Assembly: GCA_028282705.1 (NCBI GenBank)
Contig: JANQHI010000080.1
Coordinates: forward strand, 39,451 to 103,450
Direction of reading: 5' to 3'
Source of the DNA: Prolixibacteraceae bacterium
GTDB taxonomy: Bacteria > Bacteroidota > Bacteroidia > Bacteroidales > Prolixibacteraceae
DNA length: 64,000 nt
Positions 26,701-35,692 of the stretch are shown here, piece after piece; the stretch's first letter is position 1, and each line of letters opens with the position of its first letter. The position numbers and the translations under genes are program-made. The notes under the pieces were generated by a model, which did not search any database, was not told the DNA's origin, and worked only from the letters and a program-made list of their open reading frames with translations.

Positions 26701-28237
26701 ATTCAAAAAACCTTTTGGGTTTATCAGAGAACACTGCTGGAGGGGTATCATTACCCATTGATCCTGTGGGTTCAGCTCCGCCAACACACATCACTTTGAT
26801 GAGCTCCCTCATATCTTCTTTGCTATACCCAAATATTTTTGAGTACAATTCAAAATCCTTCATACTTGATGGCACGCGTTGCTTCACCTTGATGTCATTC
26901 ATCAACATGCGGTTCTCTTTCAGCCACATTTGATATGGATTCCTTTTGCTAAGCTGGTCCTTAACTTCCTGGTCAGGAATAATGATCCCCAATTGGGTAT
27001 CAACCAATAATATTTTACCTGGGCGCAACCTGCCTTTTTCTTTTATTTCAGCAGCATCAAATGTTTGGACACCTACTTCTGAACCCATTACAATCAGGTC
27101 GTTTTTAGTAATCACATACCTTGATGGGCGCAAACCATTCCTATCTAAAGTACCACCTATGTACCTGCCATCAGAAAAAACCATTGAAGCAGGCCCATCC
27201 CATGGCTCCATAATAGTGGAGTGGTATTCATAAAATGCTTTTAAACTATCTGGGATTGGGTTCTTTTCATTGAATGATTCAGGGATCATCATACACAATG
27301 AATGTGGCAATGACCTACCTGTCATGTGTAGGAACTCCAACACATTATCAAATGAGGCTGAATCAGATTTTCCTGGTTCAATTACAGGAAGTAGTTTCTT
27401 CAGGTCTTCACCAAAAACATCTGATTTCATAAGTGCTTCCCTGGCTTGCATCCAAAGCCTGTTACCCCTCACTGTATTGATCTCACCATTGTGAGCTACA
27501 ATCCTGAATGGTTGTGCCAAATCCCAGGTAGGAAATGTATTTGTGCTGAAACGTGAATGCACTAATGCTATGGCACTTTTCAACCTCTCATCTTTTAAAT
27601 CAAGGAAATAATCCCTTAACTGGTCAGGAGTAAGCATCCCTTTGTAGATAATCACTTTACTGGATAGGCTTGGCTGGTAAAAACACCCTTTGCAAGTGAG
27701 TTCAGATTCGCGAATTGCCCTTTCTGTAAGTTTCCTGACTATAAATAATTTTCGTTCAAGGGCATCTTGTTCCAGGTTTGCTCTTACAAAAACCTGTTTA
27801 ACCACAGGTTCAGTTGTTTTTGCAATCTCGCCAGGTGCATTGCTATCAACAGGTACATCCCTGTAACCAACTAAAGTTAACCCTTCTTCTTGTATATTTT
27901 TTGACAAAACTTCAAGGCAGGTATCAGCTTCTTTTTCATCCTGGGGTAAAAAAACCAGCCCAGTACCATATTGCCCTTTATAGCCTACATCAATTTTTAG
28001 GGTTTCAGTAATAAACTCATGGGGTATCTGCATCAGAATACCAGCACCATCACCAGTAGAATTATCAGCACTGGTAGCACCCCTATGGTCCATATTCCTT
28101 AAAACTTCCAATCCACGCTTTACAATTTCATGTGATGGCTGTCCTTTAATATGAGCCACAAAACCTATCCCACAATTATCATGTTCATTTGCAGGGTTAT
28201 ATAACCCTTGTGCATGTGGTAACCTCTTCTGCATCAT
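23714..28237 (-). CDS. gltB: Glutamate synthase large subunit GltB
   Basis: A 1507-residue enzyme of normal length. An approximately 21-residue propeptide precedes Cys22 (HDNCGIGFVAHIKG), which becomes the N-terminal nucleophile of the glutaminase domain. The central domain and the FMN-binding synthase domain follow (GGRSNTGEGGEDP, GQLPGYKV, AGGDGGTGASP). The [3Fe-4S] cysteines are in CIMMRKCHMNTCPAG. The C-terminal GXGXG beta-helix lies near residues 1290-1420. It works with GltD in ammonium assimilation and supplies glutamate to the arginine and proline pathways encoded nearby. Confidence 0.97.
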   Translation of the reverse strand: MMQKRLPHAQGLYNPANEHDNCGIGFVAHIKGQPSHEIVKRGLEVLRNMDHRGATSADNSTGDGAGILMQIPHEFITETLKIDVGYKGQYGTGLVFLPQDEKEADTCLEVLSKNIQEEGLTLVGYRDVPVDSNAPGEIAKTTEPVVKQVFVRANLEQDALERKLFIVRKLTERAIRESELTCKGCFYQPSLSSKVIIYKGMLTPDQLRDYFLDLKDERLKSAIALVHSRFSTNTFPTWDLAQPFRIVAHNGEINTVRGNRLWMQAREALMKSDVFGEDLKKLLPVIEPGKSDSASFDNVLEFLHMTGRSLPHSLCMMIPESFNEKNPIPDSLKAFYEYHSTIMEPWDGPASMVFSDGRYIGGTLDRNGLRPSRYVITKNDLIVMGSEVGVQTFDAAEIKEKGRLRPGKILLVDTQLGIIIPDQEVKDQLSKRNPYQMWLKENRMLMNDIKVKQRVPSSMKDFELYSKIFGYSKEDMRELIKVMCVGGAEPTGSMGNDTPPAVFSDKPKRFFEYFKQVFAQVTNPAIDPIREGLVMSLTNYIGSLNSNILTESHEHCKLIKFKSPIITNTDLGKIKDIKDEMFTHKTISMVFPVKGGLEAFKEAFYKMLKEAEKAVDDKKNYIILTDRKVSKDYAPIPSLLAVSAIHHHLIKAKKRMQVGLIVETAEAREINHFALLLGYGASVVNPYLAFAAIDHMVKDKKIELEYKVARKNYIKAVDKGLLKVLSKMGISTLRSYHGAQIFEAIGVSREIIDTYFTGTASKIDGIGFEEIYKEALMFHEEAYKEDNTPEPFRFESGGVYEWRKYGEHHAWNPESVGLLQWSTRTNDYSKYKEFSALVDEQNRKPAFIRSCFKFKKNPIPIEEVEPVENIMKRFVTGAMSYGSISKEAHEALAITMNAIGGRSNTGEGGEDPTRFGTNRNSKIKQVASGRFGVTNNYLVNADELQIKIAQGAKPGEGGQLPGYKVNKIIARTRNSTPGITLISPPPHHDIYSIEDLAQLIYDLKVTNPTAKVSVKLVAEDGVGTIAAGVAKAFSDIIIIAGGDGGTGASPASSIKHAGLPVELGIAETQQTLVLNNLRGRVKLQVDGQLKNGRDVVALACLGGEEFGFSTSALIVLGCIMMRKCHMNTCPAGIATQDKKLRKRFIGKSEYTINYFRFVAQEIREYLAEMGVRRFDDIVGRTDMLEVDQDVINWKMKTVDFSKLLYMPEESGKVAIHNTHLNTQENKGHIDLDLIKAAGKAIRGGEKVWISHKIINVDRTTGAMLSGEVSKQFGEEGLPEDTINCTFHGTAGQSFGAFLSKGITFRLEGDTNDYIGKGLSGGKIVVVPPYGSTFEPEQNIIIGNTSFYGATGGEAYIRGVAGERFCVRNSGAKAVIEGTGDHCCEYMTGGRVVVLEKTGRNFAAGMSGGIAYVLDADGDFDYYCNKGLVDLMQVEDKADVNELQEMINKHLLYTQSSLAAKILTNWEEYLPKFVKVIPFEYKKVLEELKLKELEKKLQLTEEETSRHE

Positions 28238-28545
28238 TTACTAATTTTTATAAAATTTATACACATACCCATTTTTAGCAGACCACTCCTGTGTAAGTAC
28301 TTTGAAGGCACATAACAAAAACAGTTTACTAAAAAAGTGAAAGCAAAACCCAATTTTTACTTACGAAGTGAAATCAAAATTAACAAAATGTCTTACAAAT
28401 ACCAATTTTTCAAGACAGCTGGCATGTTAAATAACATAGAGTTAACCTAAAAAGAAGAAAATTAAAAAGTAAGAATCAATGTATAGAACACCATGCAAAC
28501 CTGATAAATATCATACTTTCAAGCAATTAATGAAATGTAAAATTA
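28238..28545. promoter_or_regulatory. 308-bp region with the probable gltB promoter
   Basis: No gene seen. On the minus strand, TAATTTTG (28375-28382) matches the -7 consensus TAnnTTTG, with ATTG (28403-28406) 20 bp upstream in place of TTTG. That would give a leader of about 130 nt before gltB. The rest is AT-rich with no hairpin I trust. Confidence 0.4.
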
Positions 28546-29877
28546 TTAGCTCACCAACTGGGATACCTTAGACAATACTTTATCAAAATTAAATTCAGAA
28601 AGGGCAGTTTTTTTCTTATTATTTATTTCATCAAGGCAAAGGTTGCCAATACTTCCTTCATGGGTATGCTTAAGGTTTCGGTCAGGAACAAAGTACCCCT
28701 CCTCAATGGCCAAACCCACTTTTTTGTAGGCATCACGGAAAGGAACCCCCTGTTGTACCAGCTTATTTACTTCCTCAACACTAAAAATATAGTTGTACTT
28801 TGGATCATCAAGGATGTTCTTATTGACACGAATATTTTCAAGGGCAAAATTGGCTATTTGAAGGCAATCAACCAGTTCTTCAAAAGCAGGCAGGAATACT
28901 TCTTTTATAATTTGTAAGTCCCTGAAATACCCACTTGATAGATTATTGGCTATTAACATAATTTGTTGGGGCAAGCCCTGTATTTTATTGCACTTAGCTC
29001 TGATCAGCTCAAAAACATCCGGGTTCTTTTTATGGGGCATAATGCTTGAGCCTGTTGTTAGTTCAGCAGGAAGGCCAACAAAACCAAAGTTCTGGCTCAT
29101 AAACAAGCAAACATCATAGGCAAGTTTAGACAAAGTCCCGGCCAAATTAGCCAATGCAAAAGCTACTACTTTCTCCACTTTCCCCCTACCCATTTGGGCA
29201 TAAACCACATTGTAATTCAAGGAATCAAAACCCAAAAGTTCAGTAGTCATTTTTCTGTTAAGGGGAAAAGATGAACCATATCCTGCTGCTGAACCCAGTG
29301 GGTTTTGGTTTACAATTTTGTAGGCAGAATGAAGAAAAACCAGGTCATCAACCAAGCTTTCTGCATATGCCCCAAACCATAGCCCAAATGATGACGGCAT
29401 AGCTATTTGGAGGTGTGTATATCCTGGCATCAGGACACCTTTGTACTTTTCCCCATTTTTAATTAGGGTATCAGTGAGCTGCCCAACAGATTCCACAACA
29501 GATTTAATTGCATCACGTGTAAAAAGCTTAAGGTCGAGCAATACCTGGTCGTTACGTGAACGCCCACTATGTATTTTTTTACCTACATCACCCAATACTT
29601 GTGTTAACATGATCTCAACCTGGGAATGGACATCTTCAACTCCTTCTTCAATTATAAATTCACGCTTAATGGCTTTTTTGTACAATGATTTTAATTCTGA
29701 TTCCAATGCTTTGAGCTCCTCATTTTTTAGCAACCCAATTGACTCAAGCATTTTAATATGAGCAAGTGACCCAACAATGTCATGTGGTGCAAGGTACAAA
29801 TCCAGATCCCTGTCACGCCCAACAGTAAAATGTTCAATGGCTTCATTTACTGAAGACCCTTTTCCCCAAAGTTTCAT
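28546..29877 (-). CDS. argH: Argininosuccinate lyase ArgH
   Basis: The last enzyme of arginine synthesis, splitting argininosuccinate into arginine and fumarate. About 443 residues from the ATG at 29877 (MKLWGKGSSV, the conserved N-terminus); an in-frame ATG at 29895 would add six residues. The family signature GSSIMPHKKNPD with the catalytic Ser is present, as are SGRSRNDQV and TPGYTHLQ-like sequence (MPGYTHLQIAMP). It stands apart from the argG operon. A -7-like TATCTTTG at 29893-29900 lies just upstream, supporting the downstream start, though no -33 element is seen. Confidence 0.94.
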   Translation of the reverse strand: MKLWGKGSSVNEAIEHFTVGRDRDLDLYLAPHDIVGSLAHIKMLESIGLLKNEELKALESELKSLYKKAIKREFIIEEGVEDVHSQVEIMLTQVLGDVGKKIHSGRSRNDQVLLDLKLFTRDAIKSVVESVGQLTDTLIKNGEKYKGVLMPGYTHLQIAMPSSFGLWFGAYAESLVDDLVFLHSAYKIVNQNPLGSAAGYGSSFPLNRKMTTELLGFDSLNYNVVYAQMGRGKVEKVVAFALANLAGTLSKLAYDVCLFMSQNFGFVGLPAELTTGSSIMPHKKNPDVFELIRAKCNKIQGLPQQIMLIANNLSSGYFRDLQIIKEVFLPAFEELVDCLQIANFALENIRVNKNILDDPKYNYIFSVEEVNKLVQQGVPFRDAYKKVGLAIEEGYFVPDRNLKHTHEGSIGNLCLDEINNKKKTALSEFNFDKVLSKVSQLVS

Positions 29878-30195
29878 TGCAAAAAATTTTCCCAAAGATA
29901 GGCAATTTACAATAATGATTGGTTCTTGATTTTTATAAATCCTCTCTACCCAACTGCTTAAATACTTTATATAAATGCTGCCAACACCATATGGGTATTA
30001 TAATATTTCATAGCCTTTGATTGGTTTTTTTCTTCTGAATGCCAGGAAACCTATTTTGCCCTTATGTTATTTATCAAATATTGTTCATGTACCATTTTGT
30101 AGTATAATGCTTATATTTACAAGCTCTGTAATAAATCAAATTGTTTTAACTGAACAAACACGTTTTAAGTGTTTGTTTCCATTCAAAAAGAAATA
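29878..30195. other. 318-bp divergent intergenic region
   Basis: Region between the divergent argH and the membrane-protein gene. Apart from the -7-like TATCTTTG close to argH (minus strand, 29893-29900) I see nothing firm: no ARG-box pair like the one at argR, no terminator and no small gene. Confidence 0.35.
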
Positions 30196-30861
30196 ATGGA
30201 AAAACTATTGAAAATATTCATGGCATTTTTATTTGCCATTATTATAGCTAGCAGCATTACTTATTACGTGAACCTGGATTTCTACCAAAAACTAGTTCAG
30301 GAAGATGGTATACTTGAATACTTAACTGCTTTTATCCTTCTGGTGAATTCAATGCTTTTGCTATACAGGCTTGTAAAAATTGGGCGTTTCAAAAGGTATA
30401 AATGGATATTCTTTAATGTTGTATTAATTCTGGGGTTGTTTTTTGGTTTTGGCGAAGAAATTTCGTGGGGGCAAAGAATATTTTCTGTTGATTCAAACAG
30501 CTTTTTCATGGAAAATAATATCCAGAAAGAAACCAATTTACACAACCTTGAAGTAAAGGGGGTAAATATAAACAGGCTTATTTTTTCAAATATTTTTTCT
30601 GTTGTTTTTGGGTTTTATTTTTTACTGGGTTTAATTTCGTATAGAAGAATACCCAAATTCAGGTCACTGGTAGACCAGTTTGGGGTTCCAATCCCAAAAA
30701 GTAGGCACAGTATTATATTGATACTCCTGTCAACCCAGATATTCCTAACCGCTGACCTAAGAAAATGGGAAGCATGGGAATGCCTTTTTGTGTTGACCCT
30801 GTTATGGGTATTCATTGACCCATTTAATAAAAAAGAAAAGCTTATCCCTGCAAGAAGGTAG
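30196..30861 (+). CDS. Polytopic membrane protein of unknown function
   Basis: About 221 residues from the ATG at 30196 (a GTG at 30169 would extend it). Five or six hydrophobic helices flank a conserved-looking loop: FGFGEEISWGQRIF followed by a polar stretch with NIQKETNLHNLE. The charged EE/WGQR next to a helix end resembles an active-site loop of a membrane enzyme, but I cannot name a family. It precedes two GT39-type glycosyltransferase genes on the same strand (25 bp gap), so a role in lipid-linked sugar or envelope modification is possible. Confidence 0.65.
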   Translation: MEKLLKIFMAFLFAIIIASSITYYVNLDFYQKLVQEDGILEYLTAFILLVNSMLLLYRLVKIGRFKRYKWIFFNVVLILGLFFGFGEEISWGQRIFSVDSNSFFMENNIQKETNLHNLEVKGVNINRLIFSNIFSVVFGFYFLLGLISYRRIPKFRSLVDQFGVPIPKSRHSIILILLSTQIFLTADLRKWEAWECLFVLTLLWVFIDPFNKKEKLIPARR

Positions 30862-30886
30862 GTTAACAATTAAAGTACCAAGCTAA

Positions 30887-32524
30887 TTGAAAACAATTAA
30901 CTCAACAATCAAACAAGTCCTGCCTCCCCTATTGTTTTTACTGTTGACCTGGCCAGGGTCATTGAACTATGTAATGCACTTCCCTGATGAAAAACACTAT
31001 ACTGATGCTGCAATACATATGATTGAAACTGGGGATTTGCTTACCCCAACCAAACATGACTATACCCCAAGGTTCAAAAAGCCCATCATCACTTATTGGG
31101 TAATTTTGGCAAGCTACAAGCTGTTTGGCATCAGCCAGTTTTCATCAAGGGTGTTCTTTTGGCTGGCTGGGGCATTGGTAGTTTTAATAACTTACCTGAT
31201 GGTAAGGTCAATTACTGGGGATGAAAAAAAAGCATGGGTGGCTGGCTTGGTTATGATGGCCAACCCACTTCTGATACTCAGTGCCAGCAGGTCAATACCT
31301 GATGTTCTGCTGGTACTGTTCCTATCCACCAGTGCATGGGGGTTCCTATCCATTATGGTAAATAAAAAACCTGCAAAAAAATATTTCTGGATGGCTTACC
31401 TGGGGGCTGCATTGGCTTTTGAAACCAAGGGCTTGCCTGCACTGGCTTTTACTGGTGCAAGCATTTTGTTCCTGGTGCTGAACCCATGGAAAAGGAAAAA
31501 GCTGAAAGAAGTGTTTGAGCCTGTATCATTGCTGGTTTCAATATTGGTAGCACTTAGCTGGTTTATCGCCATGTATGCCATACATGGAGCTACCTACCTG
31601 CAATCTTTCCTGGGAGACCAGGTAGGGGAAAGGGTATCTTTTAGCTTGTTAATTATATTAGCAAATATTGGGCTTTCTATTGTAACCCTGTTTGCTTTTT
31701 TTATCCCTTGGGGCTTTCCATTGGCCCCTTTCAGCTTGAAGCTGGGTAATAAGTTAAGTTTTATGGGTAGCAACAAAGAAAAAGCTGTTACCCTGTTTAT
31801 TATTGTATGGATACTATTGATTTTTATTGTTTCAGGCTTTGTTTTCAAGTTTTATGACAGGTATGTTTTGCCTGTTTTCCCTTTGGTAAGCTTCCTTATT
31901 GCCAGCATCATCACAGGAAAAAAACAGCAATTTTTCAAGCCTGCTACCCTATTTTTCATCATAGCCAATTTGCTGGTAGTGCTTATAAACTTGTTTTTCT
32001 TTGTATTTTTTAAAAATAGTACCATTGTGTTGCCTGGAATATTACTGGCTGTGACACTGGCTGCTTATTTTATTGCTAAAAAACCTGCTAAAAAAGACCC
32101 TGTTGGGGTATTGGCTGTAGCTATGGCTCTGTTGCTTTTTAATGCCAATTTATTGCTGATGCCAATCACCCTTCCTGTTATTGGTACCCAGGTAGTGGAT
32201 AGCCTGGAGAAACATAGCCTGGATGATGGCAGGAAAATTTATTTCTATGGCTATATTGGCAAAGCTTCCCAAATCAGGATTGAAAGCCAAGGGGAATTGG
32301 ATGTGGTAAGCATGGATAAAAATTATATGATGCCCGATACAGAAGGCCATATTTTGGTATTCCCACAGGAAAATGCAGGAAAGCTTGACCTAAATGGATA
32401 CAAAATTGTAATGGGATCAGAAGCATATAGTAAAGTAGAATTAAGAAACAATAAATCTTTCCTTTCAAAATATATAATACCTTTGAAAAAGGGTGGTGAG
32501 AAGTTTATTATTGCCTATAAATAA
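30887..32524 (+). CDS. GT39/PMT-family (ArnT-like) membrane glycosyltransferase, copy 1
   Basis: A 545-residue polytopic protein starting at TTG (the first helix, VLPPLLFLLLTWPGSLNYV, requires this start). The periplasmic loop after helix 1 carries FPDEKHYTDAAIHM, with the Asp-Glu pair that binds the polyprenyl-phosphate sugar donor in ArnT/PMT enzymes. FKKPIITYWVI is the family's second conserved block. About eleven helices are followed by a small C-terminal domain. It probably moves a sugar from a lipid carrier to lipid A, a protein or a glycan outside the inner membrane. It ends 5 bp before a second such gene. Confidence 0.85.
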   Translation: MKTINSTIKQVLPPLLFLLLTWPGSLNYVMHFPDEKHYTDAAIHMIETGDLLTPTKHDYTPRFKKPIITYWVILASYKLFGISQFSSRVFFWLAGALVVLITYLMVRSITGDEKKAWVAGLVMMANPLLILSASRSIPDVLLVLFLSTSAWGFLSIMVNKKPAKKYFWMAYLGAALAFETKGLPALAFTGASILFLVLNPWKRKKLKEVFEPVSLLVSILVALSWFIAMYAIHGATYLQSFLGDQVGERVSFSLLIILANIGLSIVTLFAFFIPWGFPLAPFSLKLGNKLSFMGSNKEKAVTLFIIVWILLIFIVSGFVFKFYDRYVLPVFPLVSFLIASIITGKKQQFFKPATLFFIIANLLVVLINLFFFVFFKNSTIVLPGILLAVTLAAYFIAKKPAKKDPVGVLAVAMALLLFNANLLLMPITLPVIGTQVVDSLEKHSLDDGRKIYFYGYIGKASQIRIESQGELDVVSMDKNYMMPDTEGHILVFPQENAGKLDLNGYKIVMGSEAYSKVELRNNKSFLSKYIIPLKKGGEKFIIAYK

Positions 32525-32529
32525 TACAA

Positions 32530-34188
32530 ATGAAGGTATTTTCCAACTTACATAAAAAGCACTACATAGTTTTAGTCATCTGGGTTATCATAAACCTGTT
32601 ACAGGCATTTTTCACTGACTTGCATTCAGATGAATCTTATTACTGGGTCTATTCTGAAAACCTTGCATGGGGCTTTTTTGACCATCCTCCCATGGTAGCT
32701 TTGTTTATAAAACTGGGTTATTTACTATTTCAAAATGAGCTAGGTGTAAGGCTCATGATGATTGTTTTTTCAACCCTTTCAATAGCCATTATTTTCAATG
32801 AGCTGAATGAAAAAAAAGACCTCTATTTCCTTACACTGTTTGTGCTTTCATTTCCGTTAGTACATACACAAATTGGAGGGTTCCTGGCTACACCAGATAT
32901 TCCACTGGTATTTTTCACACTCCTTTTCTTTCTGTTATACAGAAAGTTCCTTGCCAAGCCAGGATTCTCATTATCCATATTGCTGGCTGTGGTGATAGCT
33001 GCTATGGTTTACAGTAAATACCATTCTATATTAATTATTGGGCTAACTGTATTGTCTAATTTTAAATTGCTGAAGAATAAATATTTCTGGTTAATTGTGT
33101 TTGTATCTGCTCTGTTGCTGCTGCCCCATATTTGGTGGCAAATTGATAATGAGCTGCCTAGCTTTAAATACCATCTAAGTGGGCGCGCCAGGCCTTTCAG
33201 GTTAAAATATGTAACTGGCAATATCATGAACCAACTGATTGTTGCGGGGCCACTAACTGGGGTGATTATTTTCTGGAAAGCCCTGAAATTAAAAATAAAA
33301 ACCACCTATGAGAGGGCAATGGCCACAGTGATTATTGGGTTCTATGTGGTACTATTCATATTCAGTTTCTGGAATAGGATTGAAGCCCACTGGATTGCTG
33401 CTGTTATTCCTTTATTAATGTTTATTACTTATCCAAAAATTGCTAATGACCCTGTAAGCAAAAAATGGTTTAAAAGGCTCGCCCTGTCCATCATCATATT
33501 GTTCTTCTTGTTCAGGTTTTACATTGCTGCCAATTTTATCCCCAATGTGGGTAAGACCAAAATAACCTTTTACAAACGTGGTGATGTTGCCAAAGAAATC
33601 CAGCAGTTGGCCAATGGCAAAAAAGTAGGTTTTTTTGATAATTATGCTTTTATAAGCAACTACATATTTTATACAGGTGAAGATGCTGTGCTTTTGTCAC
33701 ACCCTAATTACCGTTTTTGCCAGTATGACCTTTTGAATGATGAGGCTTATGCTGATGGAGGCCCTTTATTTTTAGTATACCCACACAGGGTTAGTCCTGT
33801 TGAATTAACCAGGGTTTGCAATGGAGAAGATAAAGGGTTTCTCACCATTGATGAATTTCAATCTTTAAAAGGGTTATCTATTTTTATTGAAAAGGCAACA
33901 GAAGTGGGTAATAAAGTTGAATTACATACCACCTTGACAAATAATTCAGGAAAAACAATCCAACTTACTTCTCCTTCAGAACCAGCATTGGGATGGAGGC
34001 AAGGAGCCCAATCAGGTGAATTAGGGGCATTGTTTAGCCTGGTTGGTAAAGAATCTATCAAGGTGAATGAGAGCATTTCCATAACCATGCAGATTCCAGT
34101 AGCTGAATTACAAAAAGGAAACCCTGTCATTATTTTCACCCACACCAGTGAAAATAATCGTGGAGAGATGTCTTCATTCAGCTTCTAG
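32530..34188 (+). CDS. GT39/PMT-family membrane glycosyltransferase, copy 2
   Basis: A 552-residue polytopic protein, 5 bp after copy 1. The first helix leads to LHSDESYYWVYSENLAWGFF, with the Asp-Glu donor site, then DHPPMVALFIKLGY, the standard second motif of this family. About 11 helices are followed by a 200-residue C-terminal region. Its last part (VELHTTLTNNSGKTIQLTS) looks like a beta-sandwich, which is longer than usual for bare ArnT-like enzymes. The donor and acceptor are unknown. Its likely partners are the preceding two genes. Confidence 0.85.
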   Translation: MKVFSNLHKKHYIVLVIWVIINLLQAFFTDLHSDESYYWVYSENLAWGFFDHPPMVALFIKLGYLLFQNELGVRLMMIVFSTLSIAIIFNELNEKKDLYFLTLFVLSFPLVHTQIGGFLATPDIPLVFFTLLFFLLYRKFLAKPGFSLSILLAVVIAAMVYSKYHSILIIGLTVLSNFKLLKNKYFWLIVFVSALLLLPHIWWQIDNELPSFKYHLSGRARPFRLKYVTGNIMNQLIVAGPLTGVIIFWKALKLKIKTTYERAMATVIIGFYVVLFIFSFWNRIEAHWIAAVIPLLMFITYPKIANDPVSKKWFKRLALSIIILFFLFRFYIAANFIPNVGKTKITFYKRGDVAKEIQQLANGKKVGFFDNYAFISNYIFYTGEDAVLLSHPNYRFCQYDLLNDEAYADGGPLFLVYPHRVSPVELTRVCNGEDKGFLTIDEFQSLKGLSIFIEKATEVGNKVELHTTLTNNSGKTIQLTSPSEPALGWRQGAQSGELGALFSLVGKESIKVNESISITMQIPVAELQKGNPVIIFTHTSENNRGEMSSFSF

Positions 34189-34624
34189 GAAATAAAAATC
34201 TTACCCCTGTTTTTATTCAAGTTGGTATTTCCAGCCTAAGGCCTCCTTTTTTTCATATCTACATGATTTTATTCACTATTTTCATAATTCTATTATCAAT
34301 GCCATTTTAATATCATTTTTCTTGTTTTTAAGTATATAAATATCATTAATTTATTTTATCTGTGGAATAGTGGATATTTTCCACAAAAGCATGTATAATA
34401 TTTCAAAATAAGGGTCTATTTATTAAATCAGTGTTAATTTATATAGTTTCATCCAATTATAAGGGGGTATAATTTGAAATAAGCATACTTTTGAAAACAT
34501 AATCATAAAATAAATAGGGGTAATATTGAAATTTATTCATTTTTATAAAACACATATAAGCAAAACCCAATTAGCAAAAAAGTGCTGATAAAAATGACAA
34601 ACATTTATAAACCTTTTAAAAATT
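34189..34624. promoter_or_regulatory. 436-bp region upstream of the PII-amtB operon
   Basis: No gene seen. TACTTTTG at 34486-34493 matches the -7 consensus TAnnTTTG, about 130 bp ahead of the outer-membrane protein gene, but there is no TTTG at the right distance. I found no GG-N10-GC sigma-54 site. The region is very AT-rich. Confidence 0.35.
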
Positions 34625-35284
34625 ATGACTATGAAAAGAAGGATTACTTTTCTAATTGTGATGCTAACCATATTGAGTTCAGGCATCAAAGCACAAGATG
34701 GTGGTTCATTTGACACTGGTGTTGATTTGTATAGCACTTATGTGTGGCGTGGTACTAAGTTTGGTTCAGGCCCTGCTGCCCAGCCATGGTTGGAATTCAG
34801 TGCAGGAGGGTTTGCTATTGGGGCATGGGGCTCTTATAGTTTTTCTACTGATGAAGCAACTGAAGCTGACCTTTATGCAAGCTATGCCCTTGACCTTGGG
34901 GAAGGCAACTCCCTCACTTTCACTGTTACTGATTATTTCTTCCCAGGGGCAAGCTCAGCCTATTTTGATGGAAACAGCCACTTCATTGAACCTATGGCAT
35001 CCCTTGGGCTGGGAGGTTTTTCAGTTACAGGTGCCTATATGATGAATGATGGTTCTGGTGACCTTTACCTGGAAGCCGGGCTTTCAGCAGGGGCGGTAGA
35101 ATTAACCATAGGAGCAGGTGATGGAGCCTACACCATTGATAGTGATTTTAATGTATGCAATATTAGCATTGGCACATCAAAAGAAATTAAAATTACAGAT
35201 ACTTTCTCCCTCCCTGTTTCAGGAGCAATTATCCTGAACCCTTCTTCAGAGCAATTTAATGTTGTTGTTGGTATTTCTCTTTGA
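34625..35284 (+). CDS. Small outer-membrane protein next to PII-amtB
   Basis: A 219-residue protein with a cleavable signal peptide (about residues 1-22, ending IKAQ). Short glycine/aromatic-rich beta strands follow (DLYSTYVWRGTKFG, FAIGAWGSYSFST, NSLTFTVTDYFFPG). The C-terminal FNVVVGISL fits an 8-10 strand barrel. The VWRG block resembles the TorF-like putative porin family. It is 25 bp upstream of the PII gene and so likely belongs to the ammonium-uptake operon, perhaps easing diffusion of small nitrogen compounds across the outer membrane (inference). Confidence 0.75.
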   Translation: MTMKRRITFLIVMLTILSSGIKAQDGGSFDTGVDLYSTYVWRGTKFGSGPAAQPWLEFSAGGFAIGAWGSYSFSTDEATEADLYASYALDLGEGNSLTFTVTDYFFPGASSAYFDGNSHFIEPMASLGLGGFSVTGAYMMNDGSGDLYLEAGLSAGAVELTIGAGDGAYTIDSDFNVCNISIGTSKEIKITDTFSLPVSGAIILNPSSEQFNVVVGISL

Positions 35285-35309
35285 TCAACTAAAAATAAAA
35301 GGTAAGAAG

Positions 35310-35666
35310 ATGAAAAAAGTTGAAGCAATAATTCGCACAACCAAATTTGATGATGTTAAAGAAGCCTTGTATGATGCAGGCATTGAGTTCTTCTCATTTT
35401 GGGATGTGCGTGGGGTTGGGCAAGCACGTGAAGAACGTGTTTACCGTGGTGTTGTGTATGACACCAGTAGCATTGAGCGCACTAAACTCTCTATCATTGT
35501 CCGTGACAAAAATGTGGAAAAAACAGTCAATGCCATATTGGAATCTGCAAAGACTGGCGAAATTGGTGACGGGAAAATTTTTATCCTCCCTATTGAGGAA
35601 TCATACAGGATAAGGACTGGTGAAAAAGGAGATGAATCCCTTTACCTAAAAGGGAAAGAAGATTAA
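35310..35666 (+). CDS. glnK: PII nitrogen-regulatory protein (GlnK/GlnB)
   Basis: A 118-residue PII signal protein started at the ATG at 35310; the open frame extends upstream into the previous gene. MKKVEAIIRTTKFDDVKEAL is the PII N-terminus. The T-loop reads GVGQAREERVYRGVVYD with Tyr50 equivalent to the uridylylated Tyr51, and is one residue shorter than in E. coli. TGEIGDGKIFILPIEE and RIRTGEKG are the standard ATP/2-oxoglutarate-site blocks. It lies 26 bp before amtB and therefore probably gates the channel according to nitrogen status. Confidence 0.93.
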   Translation: MKKVEAIIRTTKFDDVKEALYDAGIEFFSFWDVRGVGQAREERVYRGVVYDTSSIERTKLSIIVRDKNVEKTVNAILESAKTGEIGDGKIFILPIEESYRIRTGEKGDESLYLKGKED

Positions 35667-35692
35667 TTGTAATCATTTTAAAAGAACATAAA

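Noticed and set aside
29920..29990. Possible ARG box upstream of argH
   Set aside because: The AT-rich stretch has no symmetric TGnAT/ATnCA pair and no 21-bp partner, unlike the site before argR.
34461..34500. Sigma-54 promoter for the PII-amtB operon
   Set aside because: No GG-N10-GC pair was found; only a -7-like TACTTTTG is present.
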